12,127 bases of DNA from assembly GCA_030628225.1 (NCBI GenBank), contig DAOVRJ010000050.1:1-12127 (forward strand). The letters are read 5' to 3'. Under the pieces are notes generated by a model, which was given only the letters and a program-made list of their open reading frames with translations, had not been told where the DNA came from and made no database searches. This document shows, piece by piece, positions 1-8,300 of the stretch. This DNA is from Candidatus Zixiibacteriota bacterium (GTDB lineage: Bacteria > SM23-81). Position 1 is the first letter of the stretch. Each line of letters opens with the position of its first letter. Position numbers and translations under genes: made by a program.

Positions 1-564
1 AGGGTAACTGGCATTCAGGTGAAGACCGATGATCTGTTTCACGCCGGGGAGGTAGCCAAATCTATTGGTAAATCCTTGGGTTATCCCTATTACACCGTCG
101 ACTGGATGCACATGCATAAGAACCTGTTCTCCTGGATGACCATGGAGAAGTGGGGAATGTTCATCATTCTCAGTCTCATAGTCATCGTGGCCACCTTCAA
201 CATCATCAGTACCCTGATCATGGTGGTCATGGAGAAAACAAAGGACATCGGCATCTTGAAATCCATGGGAGCCACCTCCGGCAGCATCATGCGTATCTTT
301 ATGTTCGAGGGTATACTGGTTGGCTTGGTGGGGACAATTTTGGGGTGTGTGGTGGGCTATCTGATCTGCTGGGCCCAGGAGACGTTCCATTTCTTTTCTC
401 TTCCCGCAGAGATCTATTTTATCAACACCTTACCCATTGAGATGAAGGTGGTTGATTTCACCAAGGTGGCTTTGGCCGCCATGGGGCTCTGTTTTTTAGC
501 CACCGTATATCCGGCTCGCAAAGCAGCCAAGCTGGCTCCAGTGGACGCCATTAGCTATGAGTGA
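1..564 (+). CDS. lolC: LolC/LolE-family lipoprotein-release ABC transporter permease (5'-truncated)
   Basis: This is the C-terminal 187 residues of an inner-membrane permease; the reading frame is open from base 1 and the start lies outside the window. Three hydrophobic segments are visible, at about visible residues 51-76, 99-124 and 153-170, the FtsX-like core typical of LolC/LolE. Between the first two lies the conserved cytoplasmic coupling segment (EKTKDIGILKSMGAT). The protein ends with the family's signature tail, [18 protein letters not shown]. In the Lol system such a permease extracts mature lipoproteins from the inner membrane using ATP hydrolysed by LolD. The next gene encodes LolD and overlaps this one by 8 bases, which fits the assignment. 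The visible part cannot tell LolC from LolE or from a single hybrid permease (LolF type), so the symbol is provisional. A MacB-like permease is less likely given the tail motif. Confidence 0.9.
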   Translation, partial: RVTGIQVKTDDLFHAGEVAKSIGKSLGYPYYTVDWMHMHKNLFSWMTMEKWGMFIILSLIVIVATFNIISTLIMVVMEKTKDIGILKSMGATSGSIMRIFMFEGILVGLVGTILGCVVGYLICWAQETFHFFSLPAEIYFINTLPIEMKVVDFTKVALAAMGLCFLATVYPARKAAKLAPVDAISYE

Positions 565-1291
565 TCCCAGATCAAAGAGGCCACGTTTCGAACAGGCCCA
601 GATTTTGCTGCAAGCTGGGGATGTACACAAGAGCTATCAATCGGGGGCAAGTCGTCTGGATGTCCTGAGGGGAGTCAATCTGGATATCCGTCGGGGGGAA
701 ATTCTGGTAATCATGGGAGCTTCCGGGGCGGGTAAGAGCACGCTGTTGCACATTCTGGGTGCGCTGGACCGTCCCACCCGAGGGACGGTGAGACTGGATA
801 ACACTGAAATTTTCTCCCTTTCGGATGAGAAACTGGCTCGCGTGCGCAATAGAACGGTGGGATTTATCTTTCAATTTCACCATCTATTGCCGGATTTCAC
901 CGCCGCTGAGAATGTAGCCATGCCTCTGCTGATCAATGGTCAGAGCCCCGGAGCAGCTCGGGATGCTGCTCTCCAACTGCTGCGGGAAGTGGGGTTGGGT
1001 AGGTGCATGGACCAGAAACCTGGCCAGCTTTCCGGGGGAGAGCAGCAGCGAGTGGCTGTGGCTCGAGCCCTGATCAACAGTCCTTTGATCATCCTGGCAG
1101 ATGAGCCCTCGGGTAATTTGGACAGAGCCAACAGCGAGATGCTTCACGAGCTTATTTGGCAACTCAGTCGGTCAAAAGATCAGGCCTTTGTCATCGTGAC
1201 ACATAGTGAAGAACTGGCTGCCAGGGCTGATCGTATTCTCCGTCTATCAGAAGGACAACTGCAGCCCGAGACCTTATCGTCGAGGACATAA
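557..1291 (+). CDS. lolD: Lipoprotein-releasing ABC transporter ATPase LolD
   Basis: The 244-residue ATP-binding subunit is close to the usual LolD length of about 230. All nucleotide-binding motifs are intact: Walker [10 protein letters not shown] at 54-62, Q-loop Gln106, signature LSGGEQQR at 158-165, Walker B ending in ADEP at 181-184, D-loop GNLD at 186-189 and switch His216. The stretch [16 protein letters not shown] after the Q-loop is characteristic of the LolD/MacB/FtsE branch. With the upstream permease it should power lipoprotein release from the inner membrane. The ATG lies inside the end of the permease gene, in TATGAGTGA, with only a weak ribosome-binding site, so translation is probably coupled to the upstream gene. 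Its TAA stop shares one base with the mcsA start. Confidence 0.95.
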   Translation: MSDPRSKRPRFEQAQILLQAGDVHKSYQSGASRLDVLRGVNLDIRRGEILVIMGASGAGKSTLLHILGALDRPTRGTVRLDNTEIFSLSDEKLARVRNRTVGFIFQFHHLLPDFTAAENVAMPLLINGQSPGAARDAALQLLREVGLGRCMDQKPGQLSGGEQQRVAVARALINSPLIILADEPSGNLDRANSEMLHELIWQLSRSKDQAFVIVTHSEELAARADRILRLSEGQLQPETLSSRT

Positions 1292-1821
1292 TGCTCTGCG
1301 AAAATTGTGGTGAAAAGAAGGCCGAGTTTGATTACATTCAGATGGAGAAGAACAAGAAGACCATCTTGCACCTCTGCTTGGATTGTGCACGAAAGAAGGG
1401 TTTTAAGAATCTTCTCCCCAGCAGCAATCTTATCGTGGGAAACATCCTGGCCGGTTTTCTTAAGGAAGGCGAGGCAAAAAGCACCAGTACCATGCCCAAG
1501 CTGAAATGTTCAGGATGTGGCCTTTCGTATGGGGAATTTCGCCGGCATGGACGGTTGGGATGTAGCCGGTGCTATGACGCCTTTTTCGACAACTTAAAGG
1601 ATCTGCTGCGTAGAATTCATGGGAGCAACGACCATGTGGGCAAAGCGCCTCATTCCTCCCAGGAAAGATTTTTAATTCGCCGGGAGCTCAGTCGGCTGCA
1701 CCGGGAGATGAGAAGAGTGGTGGAGAGAGAGGAGTTTGAGAAGGCCGCCGTTCTGCGAGATCAGATTCGAAAGCTGGAGCAAATAGGGACCGAAAAGATC
1801 AACCCGGGAGGTAAACCGTGA
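1291..1821 (+). CDS. mcsA: McsA, zinc-binding activator of protein-arginine kinase McsB
   Basis: This 176-residue protein carries four CxxC pairs (Cys3/6, Cys29/32, Cys73/76, Cys91/94) forming two predicted treble-clef-like zinc sites. A C-terminal UVR motif helix follows at about 131-166 (core EEFEKAAVLRDQIRKLE). This layout matches McsA, about 185 residues in Bacillus, which binds and activates McsB. The ATG shares its A with the lolD stop (TAATG), and a GAGGA Shine-Dalgarno sits 4 bases upstream, so the gene is probably read as part of the same message. The end overlaps the mcsB start by 4 bases. In Firmicutes mcsA usually follows ctsR; here it follows a lipoprotein exporter gene. A generic UVR-domain protein is the alternative, but the mcsB-clpC neighbours make McsA nearly certain. 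Confidence 0.93.
   Translation: MLCENCGEKKAEFDYIQMEKNKKTILHLCLDCARKKGFKNLLPSSNLIVGNILAGFLKEGEAKSTSTMPKLKCSGCGLSYGEFRRHGRLGCSRCYDAFFDNLKDLLRRIHGSNDHVGKAPHSSQERFLIRRELSRLHREMRRVVEREEFEKAAVLRDQIRKLEQIGTEKINPGGKP
1805..1812 (+). promoter_or_regulatory. Shine-Dalgarno of mcsB that fixes a GTG start
   Basis: A strong GGGAGGT sequence at 1806-1812 lies 5 bases before GTG at 1818. It supports GTG as the true mcsB start and places it in a GTGA overlap with the mcsA stop. Confidence 0.8.
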
Positions 1822-2921
1822 CCGTGGAGGAATTGGTCAAGGAACCGGCATCGTGGCTGGACGGATCCGGGCCCATGTCCAGCGTCGTGCTCAGCAGTCG
1901 CGTGCGGTTGGCCAGGAACCTGAAGGCGTATTCCTTCACCAATCGTTCCCAGGATTCGGAGTTAGCAAAGATTCTGGATCAATTCAGCCGGGTGGTCAAG
2001 GAGAGTACGTTTCTCCGCAAAGGGATGTTGGTTCATATCGGTAAGCTGAAGAAGCTGGAGCGCGATTTTTTGGTGGAACGGCATCTCATCAGCCCTGATC
2101 TGGCCAAGGGGGACAAGAACCAGGGACTCTATGTGGGCGACCGGGAGGCGGTCAGCGTCATGATCAACGAGGAGGACCATATTCGTCTTCAGGCTATGCG
2201 ATCTGGTCTGCAGCTTCGAGAAGCCTGGCAGATCGTCGACCGCATCGACGACGAGCTTAGCAAACATATGGATTATGCCTTCTCGGACCAGTACGGTTAT
2301 CTGACCGCTTGTCCTACCAATGTGGGCACGGGGCTGCGGGCTTCGGTGCTTATTCATCTCCCGGCCTTGGTATTGACCAAAGATATAAATGAGATCCTGC
2401 AGGGAATCGGCCAGGTTGGCCTGGCCGTGCGTGGATTCTATGGGGAGGGAACTGAGGTTTTAGGCAATCTATTCCAGATGTCCAACAGAACCACATTAGG
2501 TCGTTCCGAAGAGGACATCGTTGATGACATCGAGCAGGCCACCCGGAAGATCATCGACTATGAAGAAAATGCTCGAAAGACTCTGTTGACTGATGCCCGG
2601 CCGCAGATCGAGGACAAGATCTGGAGGGCCTTCGGCATCCTGAAAACTGCACGGGTGCTGTCATCCCAGGAGCTGATGAGTCTGATCTCGGCGGTGCGCC
2701 TGGGGGTGGGCTTAAAGATGATCCAGTCCATTTCCATAGCCTCCTTGAACCATTTAATCATGCTGCTGCAGCCTGCCCATCTGCAGAAATGGTTTAATAA
2801 GAAGATGGATGCTGGCGAGCGGGATATAAGGCGGGCGGAGTTGGTTAGGGAGAAATTGACCACTTTGAGCGGCTATGCTGAAGATGATGGCCAGCCAAGA
2901 CAGGGAGGGTCCCTGAGATGA
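1818..2921 (+). CDS. mcsB: McsB, protein-arginine kinase
   Basis: The protein has 367 residues, close to the roughly 360 usual for McsB. It belongs to the phosphagen-kinase fold and transfers phosphate from ATP to arginines of damaged or regulatory proteins, marking them for ClpC. Seen directly: the ATP-site motif SSRVRLARN at 26-34, the catalytic-loop motif NEEDHIR at 117-123 and the CPTNVGTGLRASV block at 165-177 with the conserved Cys165. A C-terminal RDIRRA at 335-340 matches the RDxxRA phospho-arginine allosteric motif described for bacterial McsB. That motif separates it from guanidino-metabolite kinases and implies an intact pArg sensor. The start is GTG, overlapping the mcsA stop; the TGA stop overlaps the clpC ATG. 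No key residue appears lost, so an active enzyme is expected. Confidence 0.95.
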   Translation: MTVEELVKEPASWLDGSGPMSSVVLSSRVRLARNLKAYSFTNRSQDSELAKILDQFSRVVKESTFLRKGMLVHIGKLKKLERDFLVERHLISPDLAKGDKNQGLYVGDREAVSVMINEEDHIRLQAMRSGLQLREAWQIVDRIDDELSKHMDYAFSDQYGYLTACPTNVGTGLRASVLIHLPALVLTKDINEILQGIGQVGLAVRGFYGEGTEVLGNLFQMSNRTTLGRSEEDIVDDIEQATRKIIDYEENARKTLLTDARPQIEDKIWRAFGILKTARVLSSQELMSLISAVRLGVGLKMIQSISIASLNHLIMLLQPAHLQKWFNKKMDAGERDIRRAELVREKLTTLSGYAEDDGQPRQGGSLR

Positions 2922-5305
2922 ACGGTATGTATACCGATAGGGTGAAACGGGTGCTGCAGCTGGCCCGGGATGAAGCAGGCCGGATACATCACAACTATGT
3001 GGGTACAGAGCATCTGCTGCTGGGCATCCTTCGCGAGGGAAGAGGCGTGGCCGCCTCTATCTTGGTCAGCCTTAACGTGGGGTTGGATGAGATTCGTCAG
3101 TCAGTGGAGGAGGCCATCTCCACATCATCTAGCACCTTAACCATAGGCCAGATTCCATTTACATCTCGAGCAAGGCAGGCCATAGACCGGGCTTCCTATG
3201 AGGCTCGGGCTCTGAACTCAAAGCTGGTGGGTACCGAGCATCTTTTGCTGGCCTTGTTGGCCGAAACGAAGGGAGTAGCTGCCCATGTGCTGAGCACCTT
3301 CGAGATTACTTACTCCGATGTGAAAGAAGAGCTGGAGAAAATCATGTCCGGAGAGGATGAAGGCAAGGCGCGCTCCAAAACTCCGGCCTTAGACCATTTT
3401 GGACGCGATCTGACCGAGCTGGCTCGTCAAGATCAACTGGATCCTGTTATCGGGAGAGACAAGGAGGTGGAGAGGGTTTCCCAGATTCTGTCGCGCCGCA
3501 AGAAAAACAATCCCGTGTTGATCGGCGAGCCGGGAGTGGGCAAGACCGCCGTCGTTGAAGGTCTGGCCCAACGGATCGTGGAGAAGAAAGTACCCCACGT
3601 GCTGCAGGATAAGCGCGTGATAGCTATAGATTTAGCGGCTATTGTGGCCGGCACCAAGTATCGCGGGCAGTTTGAGGAACGGCTTAGGGCGGTGATTATA
3701 GAGATAAAAAAGGCTGATAACGTGATCATCTTCATCGATGAGCTGCATACGATCGTGGGCGCCGGGGGCGCAGAGGGTAGCCTGGATGCCTCTAATATTT
3801 TCAAGCCCGCCTTGGCTCGGGGCGAGCTCCAGTGCATAGGCGCCACCACCCTGGACGAGTACCGAAAGCACATCGAGAAAGACGGTGCTCTGGAGAGGCG
3901 ATTTCAGACAATTCTGATAGGCCCGCCCACCAAAGAGGAGACCATCGAGATCCTCATGGGGCTTCGTAAGCGCTACGAGGAGCATCACCGAATAAAAATT
4001 ACCGATGGGGCCATTCGGGCAGCAGCTAATCTCTCGGACCGCTATATCACCGATCGGTATCAGCCGGACAAAGCCCTGGATGTCATCGACGAGGCTGGAT
4101 CCAGAGTACATCTGGCCAGCTGCCGGGAATCCACGGAGATGGTGGAGTTGGAGAAGAAGATCGAGAGTATCAATGAGCAGAAGAGGCACTGTATTAACCG
4201 ACAGGAGTTTGAAAAAGCGGCCCGGATGAGGGATGTCTTGGCCGAGCTGGAGGAGAAGCTGAAGGAGCTTCGCCAGGAGACCTGCGTGGAACTGGACGAG
4301 GAGGACGTGGCTCAGATTGTCTCCGGGATGACCGGAATTCCGGTTTTTAAGCTTGAGGAGAAGGAATCAGCCAGGCTGTTGCGTATGGAGAATGAGCTGA
4401 AAAAGAGAATCATCGGCCAGGAAGACGCCATTTCTGCTGTTTCCAGGGCTATACGACGTTCCCGAGCGGGACTCCATGATGCCAGGCGGCCCATCGGGTC
4501 CTTTATCTTTCTGGGACCCACCGGGGTGGGAAAGACGGAACTGGCCAGGGTGTTGGCCGATTTCCTATTTGAGGACCGGGAAGCTCTGATACGGCTGGAT
4601 ATGTCGGAGTATATGGAGAAGTTCAACGTCTCCAGGTTGGTTGGGGCACCCCCGGGCTATGTGGGATACCAGGAGGGGGGGCAACTGACGGAAAAAGTTC
4701 GCCGTAACCCCTATTCCGTTGTCCTGTTCGACGAAATCGAGAAGGCTCACCCAGATGTCTTCAACATTCTCCTGCAAATCCTGGATGAGGGTCAGCTGAC
4801 GGACAGCTTTGGACGGAAAGTAGATTTTCGGAACACCGTGGTGATCATGACCTCTAACATCGGGACTCGAGAGGTGGGCAAGGGGAAAGGGTTGGGTTTC
4901 CAGAAAGGTGGCCTGGCGACTGGCTTCGACCAGATCAAAGCACGAATTAACGATGCCTTGAAAAAAACATTTAACCCCGAATTTCTCAATCGGATAGACG
5001 AGAGCATTATCTTTCATCCGTTGGGTAAAAAGGAGATATTGAAGATCATCGACATCCTCTTGGTCGATATTGGGGAACGGGTGGCGGAGAAGGGAATGTC
5101 CGTTACGCTGACACGGGAGGCCAAAGAGTTCTTGGTCGAGAAGGGTTTTGACCCTATTTTTGGTGCCAGACCTTTGAGAAGAGCTCTCCAGGTCTATTTC
5201 GAGGATCCCTTGTCAGACGATATACTCCGCGGCAAGTTCAAAGAGGGTAGCAGTATTAAGGTCGGTCGCCGAGGAGATAAGTTGACCTTTAGCCGTCTGG
5301 GTTAA
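2918..5305 (+). CDS. clpC: ClpC-type AAA+ unfoldase of the Clp protease
   Basis: This 795-residue protein has the full ClpC plan. Two Clp_N repeats occupy about 1-145 and should bind phospho-arginine. AAA+ domain 1 has Walker A GEPGVGKT at 203-210 and Walker B IIFIDE at 270-275. A short middle coiled coil with a UVR motif lies at about 405-455 (core [10 protein letters not shown]). AAA+ domain 2 has Walker A GPTGVGKT at 533-540 and Walker B VVLFDE at 601-606. The tripeptide LGF at 659-661 sits where the ClpP-docking loop is expected, so a ClpP partner encoded elsewhere is predicted. The short middle domain excludes ClpB, and ClpA lacks this UVR segment. The ATG at 2918 overlaps the mcsB stop and follows GGGAGGG by 8 bases; ATG at 2927 is a possible but worse-spaced start. 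Confidence 0.96.
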   Translation: MNGMYTDRVKRVLQLARDEAGRIHHNYVGTEHLLLGILREGRGVAASILVSLNVGLDEIRQSVEEAISTSSSTLTIGQIPFTSRARQAIDRASYEARALNSKLVGTEHLLLALLAETKGVAAHVLSTFEITYSDVKEELEKIMSGEDEGKARSKTPALDHFGRDLTELARQDQLDPVIGRDKEVERVSQILSRRKKNNPVLIGEPGVGKTAVVEGLAQRIVEKKVPHVLQDKRVIAIDLAAIVAGTKYRGQFEERLRAVIIEIKKADNVIIFIDELHTIVGAGGAEGSLDASNIFKPALARGELQCIGATTLDEYRKHIEKDGALERRFQTILIGPPTKEETIEILMGLRKRYEEHHRIKITDGAIRAAANLSDRYITDRYQPDKALDVIDEAGSRVHLASCRESTEMVELEKKIESINEQKRHCINRQEFEKAARMRDVLAELEEKLKELRQETCVELDEEDVAQIVSGMTGIPVFKLEEKESARLLRMENELKKRIIGQEDAISAVSRAIRRSRAGLHDARRPIGSFIFLGPTGVGKTELARVLADFLFEDREALIRLDMSEYMEKFNVSRLVGAPPGYVGYQEGGQLTEKVRRNPYSVVLFDEIEKAHPDVFNILLQILDEGQLTDSFGRKVDFRNTVVIMTSNIGTREVGKGKGLGFQKGGLATGFDQIKARINDALKKTFNPEFLNRIDESIIFHPLGKKEILKIIDILLVDIGERVAEKGMSVTLTREAKEFLVEKGFDPIFGARPLRRALQVYFEDPLSDDILRGKFKEGSSIKVGRRGDKLTFSRLG

Positions 5306-5324
5306 AGTTCGGATCATCTATCTG

Positions 5325-5356
5325 AGGGGGGGAGCGGGACATGCTCCCCCTTTGTG
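5325..5356 (+). terminator. GC-rich hairpin after clpC, probable intrinsic terminator
   Basis: GGGGGAGC at 5328-5335 pairs perfectly with GCTCCCCC at 5343-5350 around a 7-base loop. The pairing can extend three more steps (two G-T and one A-T) to 5325/5353. It begins 20 bases after the clpC stop and is followed by TTTGTGTT, a broken T-tract. Termination may therefore be partial, letting some transcripts continue into the tamB-like gene. Confidence 0.65.
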
Positions 5357-5358
5357 TT

Positions 5359-5364
5359 GAGGGA
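5359..5364 (+). promoter_or_regulatory. Shine-Dalgarno of the tamB-like gene
   Basis: GAGGGA ends 7 bases before ATG at 5372. This selects that ATG over the in-frame GTG at 5354, which lies right beside the terminator hairpin and has no usable ribosome-binding site. Confidence 0.75.
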
Positions 5365-5371
5365 ACAGGGA

Positions 5372-8300
5372 ATGAAAGTACGTCTTTGGGTTCTCGTTTG
5401 CGTCCTCATAGCCGCTGTTCTGGGTTTGTCTCTGTATGTAGGCTGGAGATGGATGGGGGTTGGTCAGAGGATGGAAAGCCTCTTTCTGTCGCGGATCACC
5501 GCTCTGTCGGGAGCCCGGGTTCAGGTGAGAGATTTTCATCTGGGTCTTGGTTATGTGCGGTTCGGGGAGATGATCATGGTAGATGAGGAAAGGGGTCTTT
5601 CCCTGACCATTGAGCAGGCGCGCCTTGGTTTTTCCTCGCTCGATTACATTACCAGCGGATTTCGATTCAGAGCTGGCTTCAAGGAGATGCTCATCAGCCA
5701 TCCGCAGCTGAGGGTGGATCTGGACCGGTTTCTCTTGGCCCGGAGGAGTGGTTCTGCCGCGTCTCTCCCTCTTAACGTTAACTTGCCAGAGCGCATTACC
5801 ATAGTCAAAGGTTCTGTCGTTCTGGTGAAAGTCGGTGACCATCGCCGCAGCGAGATCACCGAGTTCGATGGCTGGCTGGAGATGACCGGGGGCCAGAGGA
5901 GCAGTTTCCGGCTGACCGGTTGCTGGGGAGGACAGGGGACTAAGAACCTGCTGGTCTCCGGGACTTTGGATTCCCAATTGGAGATTTTATCCCTGCAGGC
6001 TGAGCTCAAAGAGGCCAACCTGGCCCAGGTGCTGGGTCCGGTTCTTCCAACCCGGTACACCATTGATGGGGGTCTATTACGGTTCTCTATGATCGTTGAC
6101 AGAGGTCCTCAAGCCCGGGAGTCAAAAGTGCTGGGCAGCTTAGAGCTGGAAGCCAGCAGTTTGGTTGATGAGGGGCTGGATATTCGTTTGGAAGATCTGT
6201 GGGCCCGGGCACGCCTGGATGGGATGGACCTGGCAGTGGAGGGAATCGAGGCCAGAACAGGTGGAGGAAAGGTGCAGGTCCATGGCCGGATTATCAATCT
6301 GCCCCGGCCGACCTTCCACCTGAGCATGGAGGCCAGTGGTCTGAAGACGGAACAGATGCTGTTGAAGATCCTCGGGGAGGACCACGAATACATGCCCTAT
6401 GGGTCCGTGGACCTGAGAGGAGAATTAGAGGGTTCCGGGAAAAACCTGGTTTTTCAGGGCAGGCTTAGCGCAAGGCAGTTAGCGGTTTCTGGCCACCGTC
6501 TGGACGACCTCAGGGCCAGCATGAAGGTCCAGGGTTCCCAGATTCAGGTGAGCGGGTTGAGGGTCAGGCTGCCCTGGGCTGTGCTTGGTTGCCAGGGTAA
6601 GTTGGATATAGCCCAGTCTCCAGCTGCTCTGGAGGCAGAGTGGCGCTTGGAGGAGGTGGATTTAGCAGAGGCTTGCCAGCATCTAGATCTTATTGCTCTG
6701 AAGGGAGAGGGGGTGTTGGCGGGAAGGCTTAGCGGTCCGGTTGGATCGCCTTACCTGAGAGGAGGGTTGCGTCTATCCCGGCTGAAGATGCAGTGGCTGC
6801 CTGTGGAGAAGCTCAACGGTCAGTTTTTTTGGGATGGGAGCCGACTGAGCTATCGGCTGGGGTCGCCGGATGGGCAAGTGGTCTTGGAAGGAGGGGGGAC
6901 GGGCATTTCCAGGAATTCGTCTCATCAGGCGATCCTAAGGGTTTGGAACATACCCCTGAGGGAGATGCTCGGCGGACAAAGGATTGGGGTAAGGGAGGCA
7001 AGATTCTCTGGTCGCTGGATATTCTCTGGCTCGGCAGATCAAGCTAAGATGTTTGGGGAATTGGAATTGGAGAGAGACACTGGTGCGAAGGGATGTTTCC
7101 ATAGCTGGGCCGAGCTCTCCCGTCAGCAGGAGGATCGGTGGTGTTTGCAGGTGAAGACGATCTCGCCGGACTGGGAGGTTCGCGGGATTCCCATGGCGCT
7201 GAAAATCAATTTTTCCCTGGATGGCCAGCGGTTACAATTAAGAGAATTGAACTTCAACGATCAACTGAAGATGTTTGGGGTGATGGAGAGGGATGATCGG
7301 CGGAGATTGAGCGGCCAGTTGACCTTTTCCCGGGTGGATGCCCGATGGCTCTGCGGGCTTCTTTCCACAACCGTGGCGACGAATCAGCTGGAAGGTCTCA
7401 TCTCCGGTCGGGTGCAGCTGGCCGGTACCACGCGGAGCCCGGAAGCATGGGGCCATATTGAGGGAATCCACGGTCGCCTGGCCCGATTAGACGACATGTC
7501 TTTGCAGGTTCCACTGAGACTGAAGCAGGGCACTTTATATCTGGGATCATCTCTGCTGAGTCGTCAGGATAAGCGACTGATGGTTCTGAATGGGAAGATT
7601 GATGCTGGGGGAGCATTTTCCATCCAGACGTGGGGAGAGCAGATCGAGGCGAAGACCTTGGCCCGGTTGTTCAAGCGGATATCCCCGGAGATGGAGGGAC
7701 TGTTGAGTTATCAGTGTCGCCTTGAGGGCTCAACTCTTTCTCCCGTTATCGAGGGGCAGTTGCATTGGGTTCAGGGACAGCTGAGGATGATGAAATTTGA
7801 CGATTTTTGGGTCTGTTTCAGGGGCCAGAAAAACCAACTTAAATTAGAGCAACTTTCCATGGTTAAAAAGGGTCAGCGCCAAATTTCCATCACCGGTTCC
7901 GTTCCGTATGCCTTTTTGGGTTTTAACAGAAAGCCCGGTCAGGAAGAGGAATTGGATCTGTCTGTTCGGGTGGAGGGCGATGTGCTCTCATTGTTGCCCT
8001 CTTTTACCTCTCAGGTTAAGAAGGCCAGCGGGTATGGAGAGGCCAGTTTCCGGTTGGGGGGAGGTCCCGGTTCTCTGGTTCTGGGCAGCGGTCGGTTGCG
8101 ATTGCGGAGGGGATGGATAGAGCCGATGATTCTGGTCAAGAGGCTGGAGAATCTCAATGGGTGGGTGGAGATCGACGAGGAAGACCATTTTGCCCGGATA
8201 AAAGAGCTGACCGGTGCTATAGAAGGTAATTCTTTAGAGGTGGTCAATTTCCGAAAATTGAGCCGGGGTCGCCGCAGGTTGGAATCTCTCCGAATTCCTG

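Noticed and set aside
5282-5308. Candidate promoter TTGACC/TAAAGT at the end of clpC for the tamB-like gene
   Set aside because: The 15-base spacer is too short and the -10 matches only four positions. Any transcript would also run straight into the terminator hairpin.
5354-5371. Earlier GTG start for the tamB-like gene
   Set aside because: It lies immediately after the terminator hairpin without a Shine-Dalgarno. ATG at 5372 has GAGGGA at proper spacing and begins the signal anchor directly.
5318-5977. 219-codon reverse-strand open frame opposite the tamB-like gene start
   Set aside because: It lies across the clpC terminator and antisense to a well-supported gene. The translation is low-complexity, rich in P, Q, H and S, with no recognisable motif.
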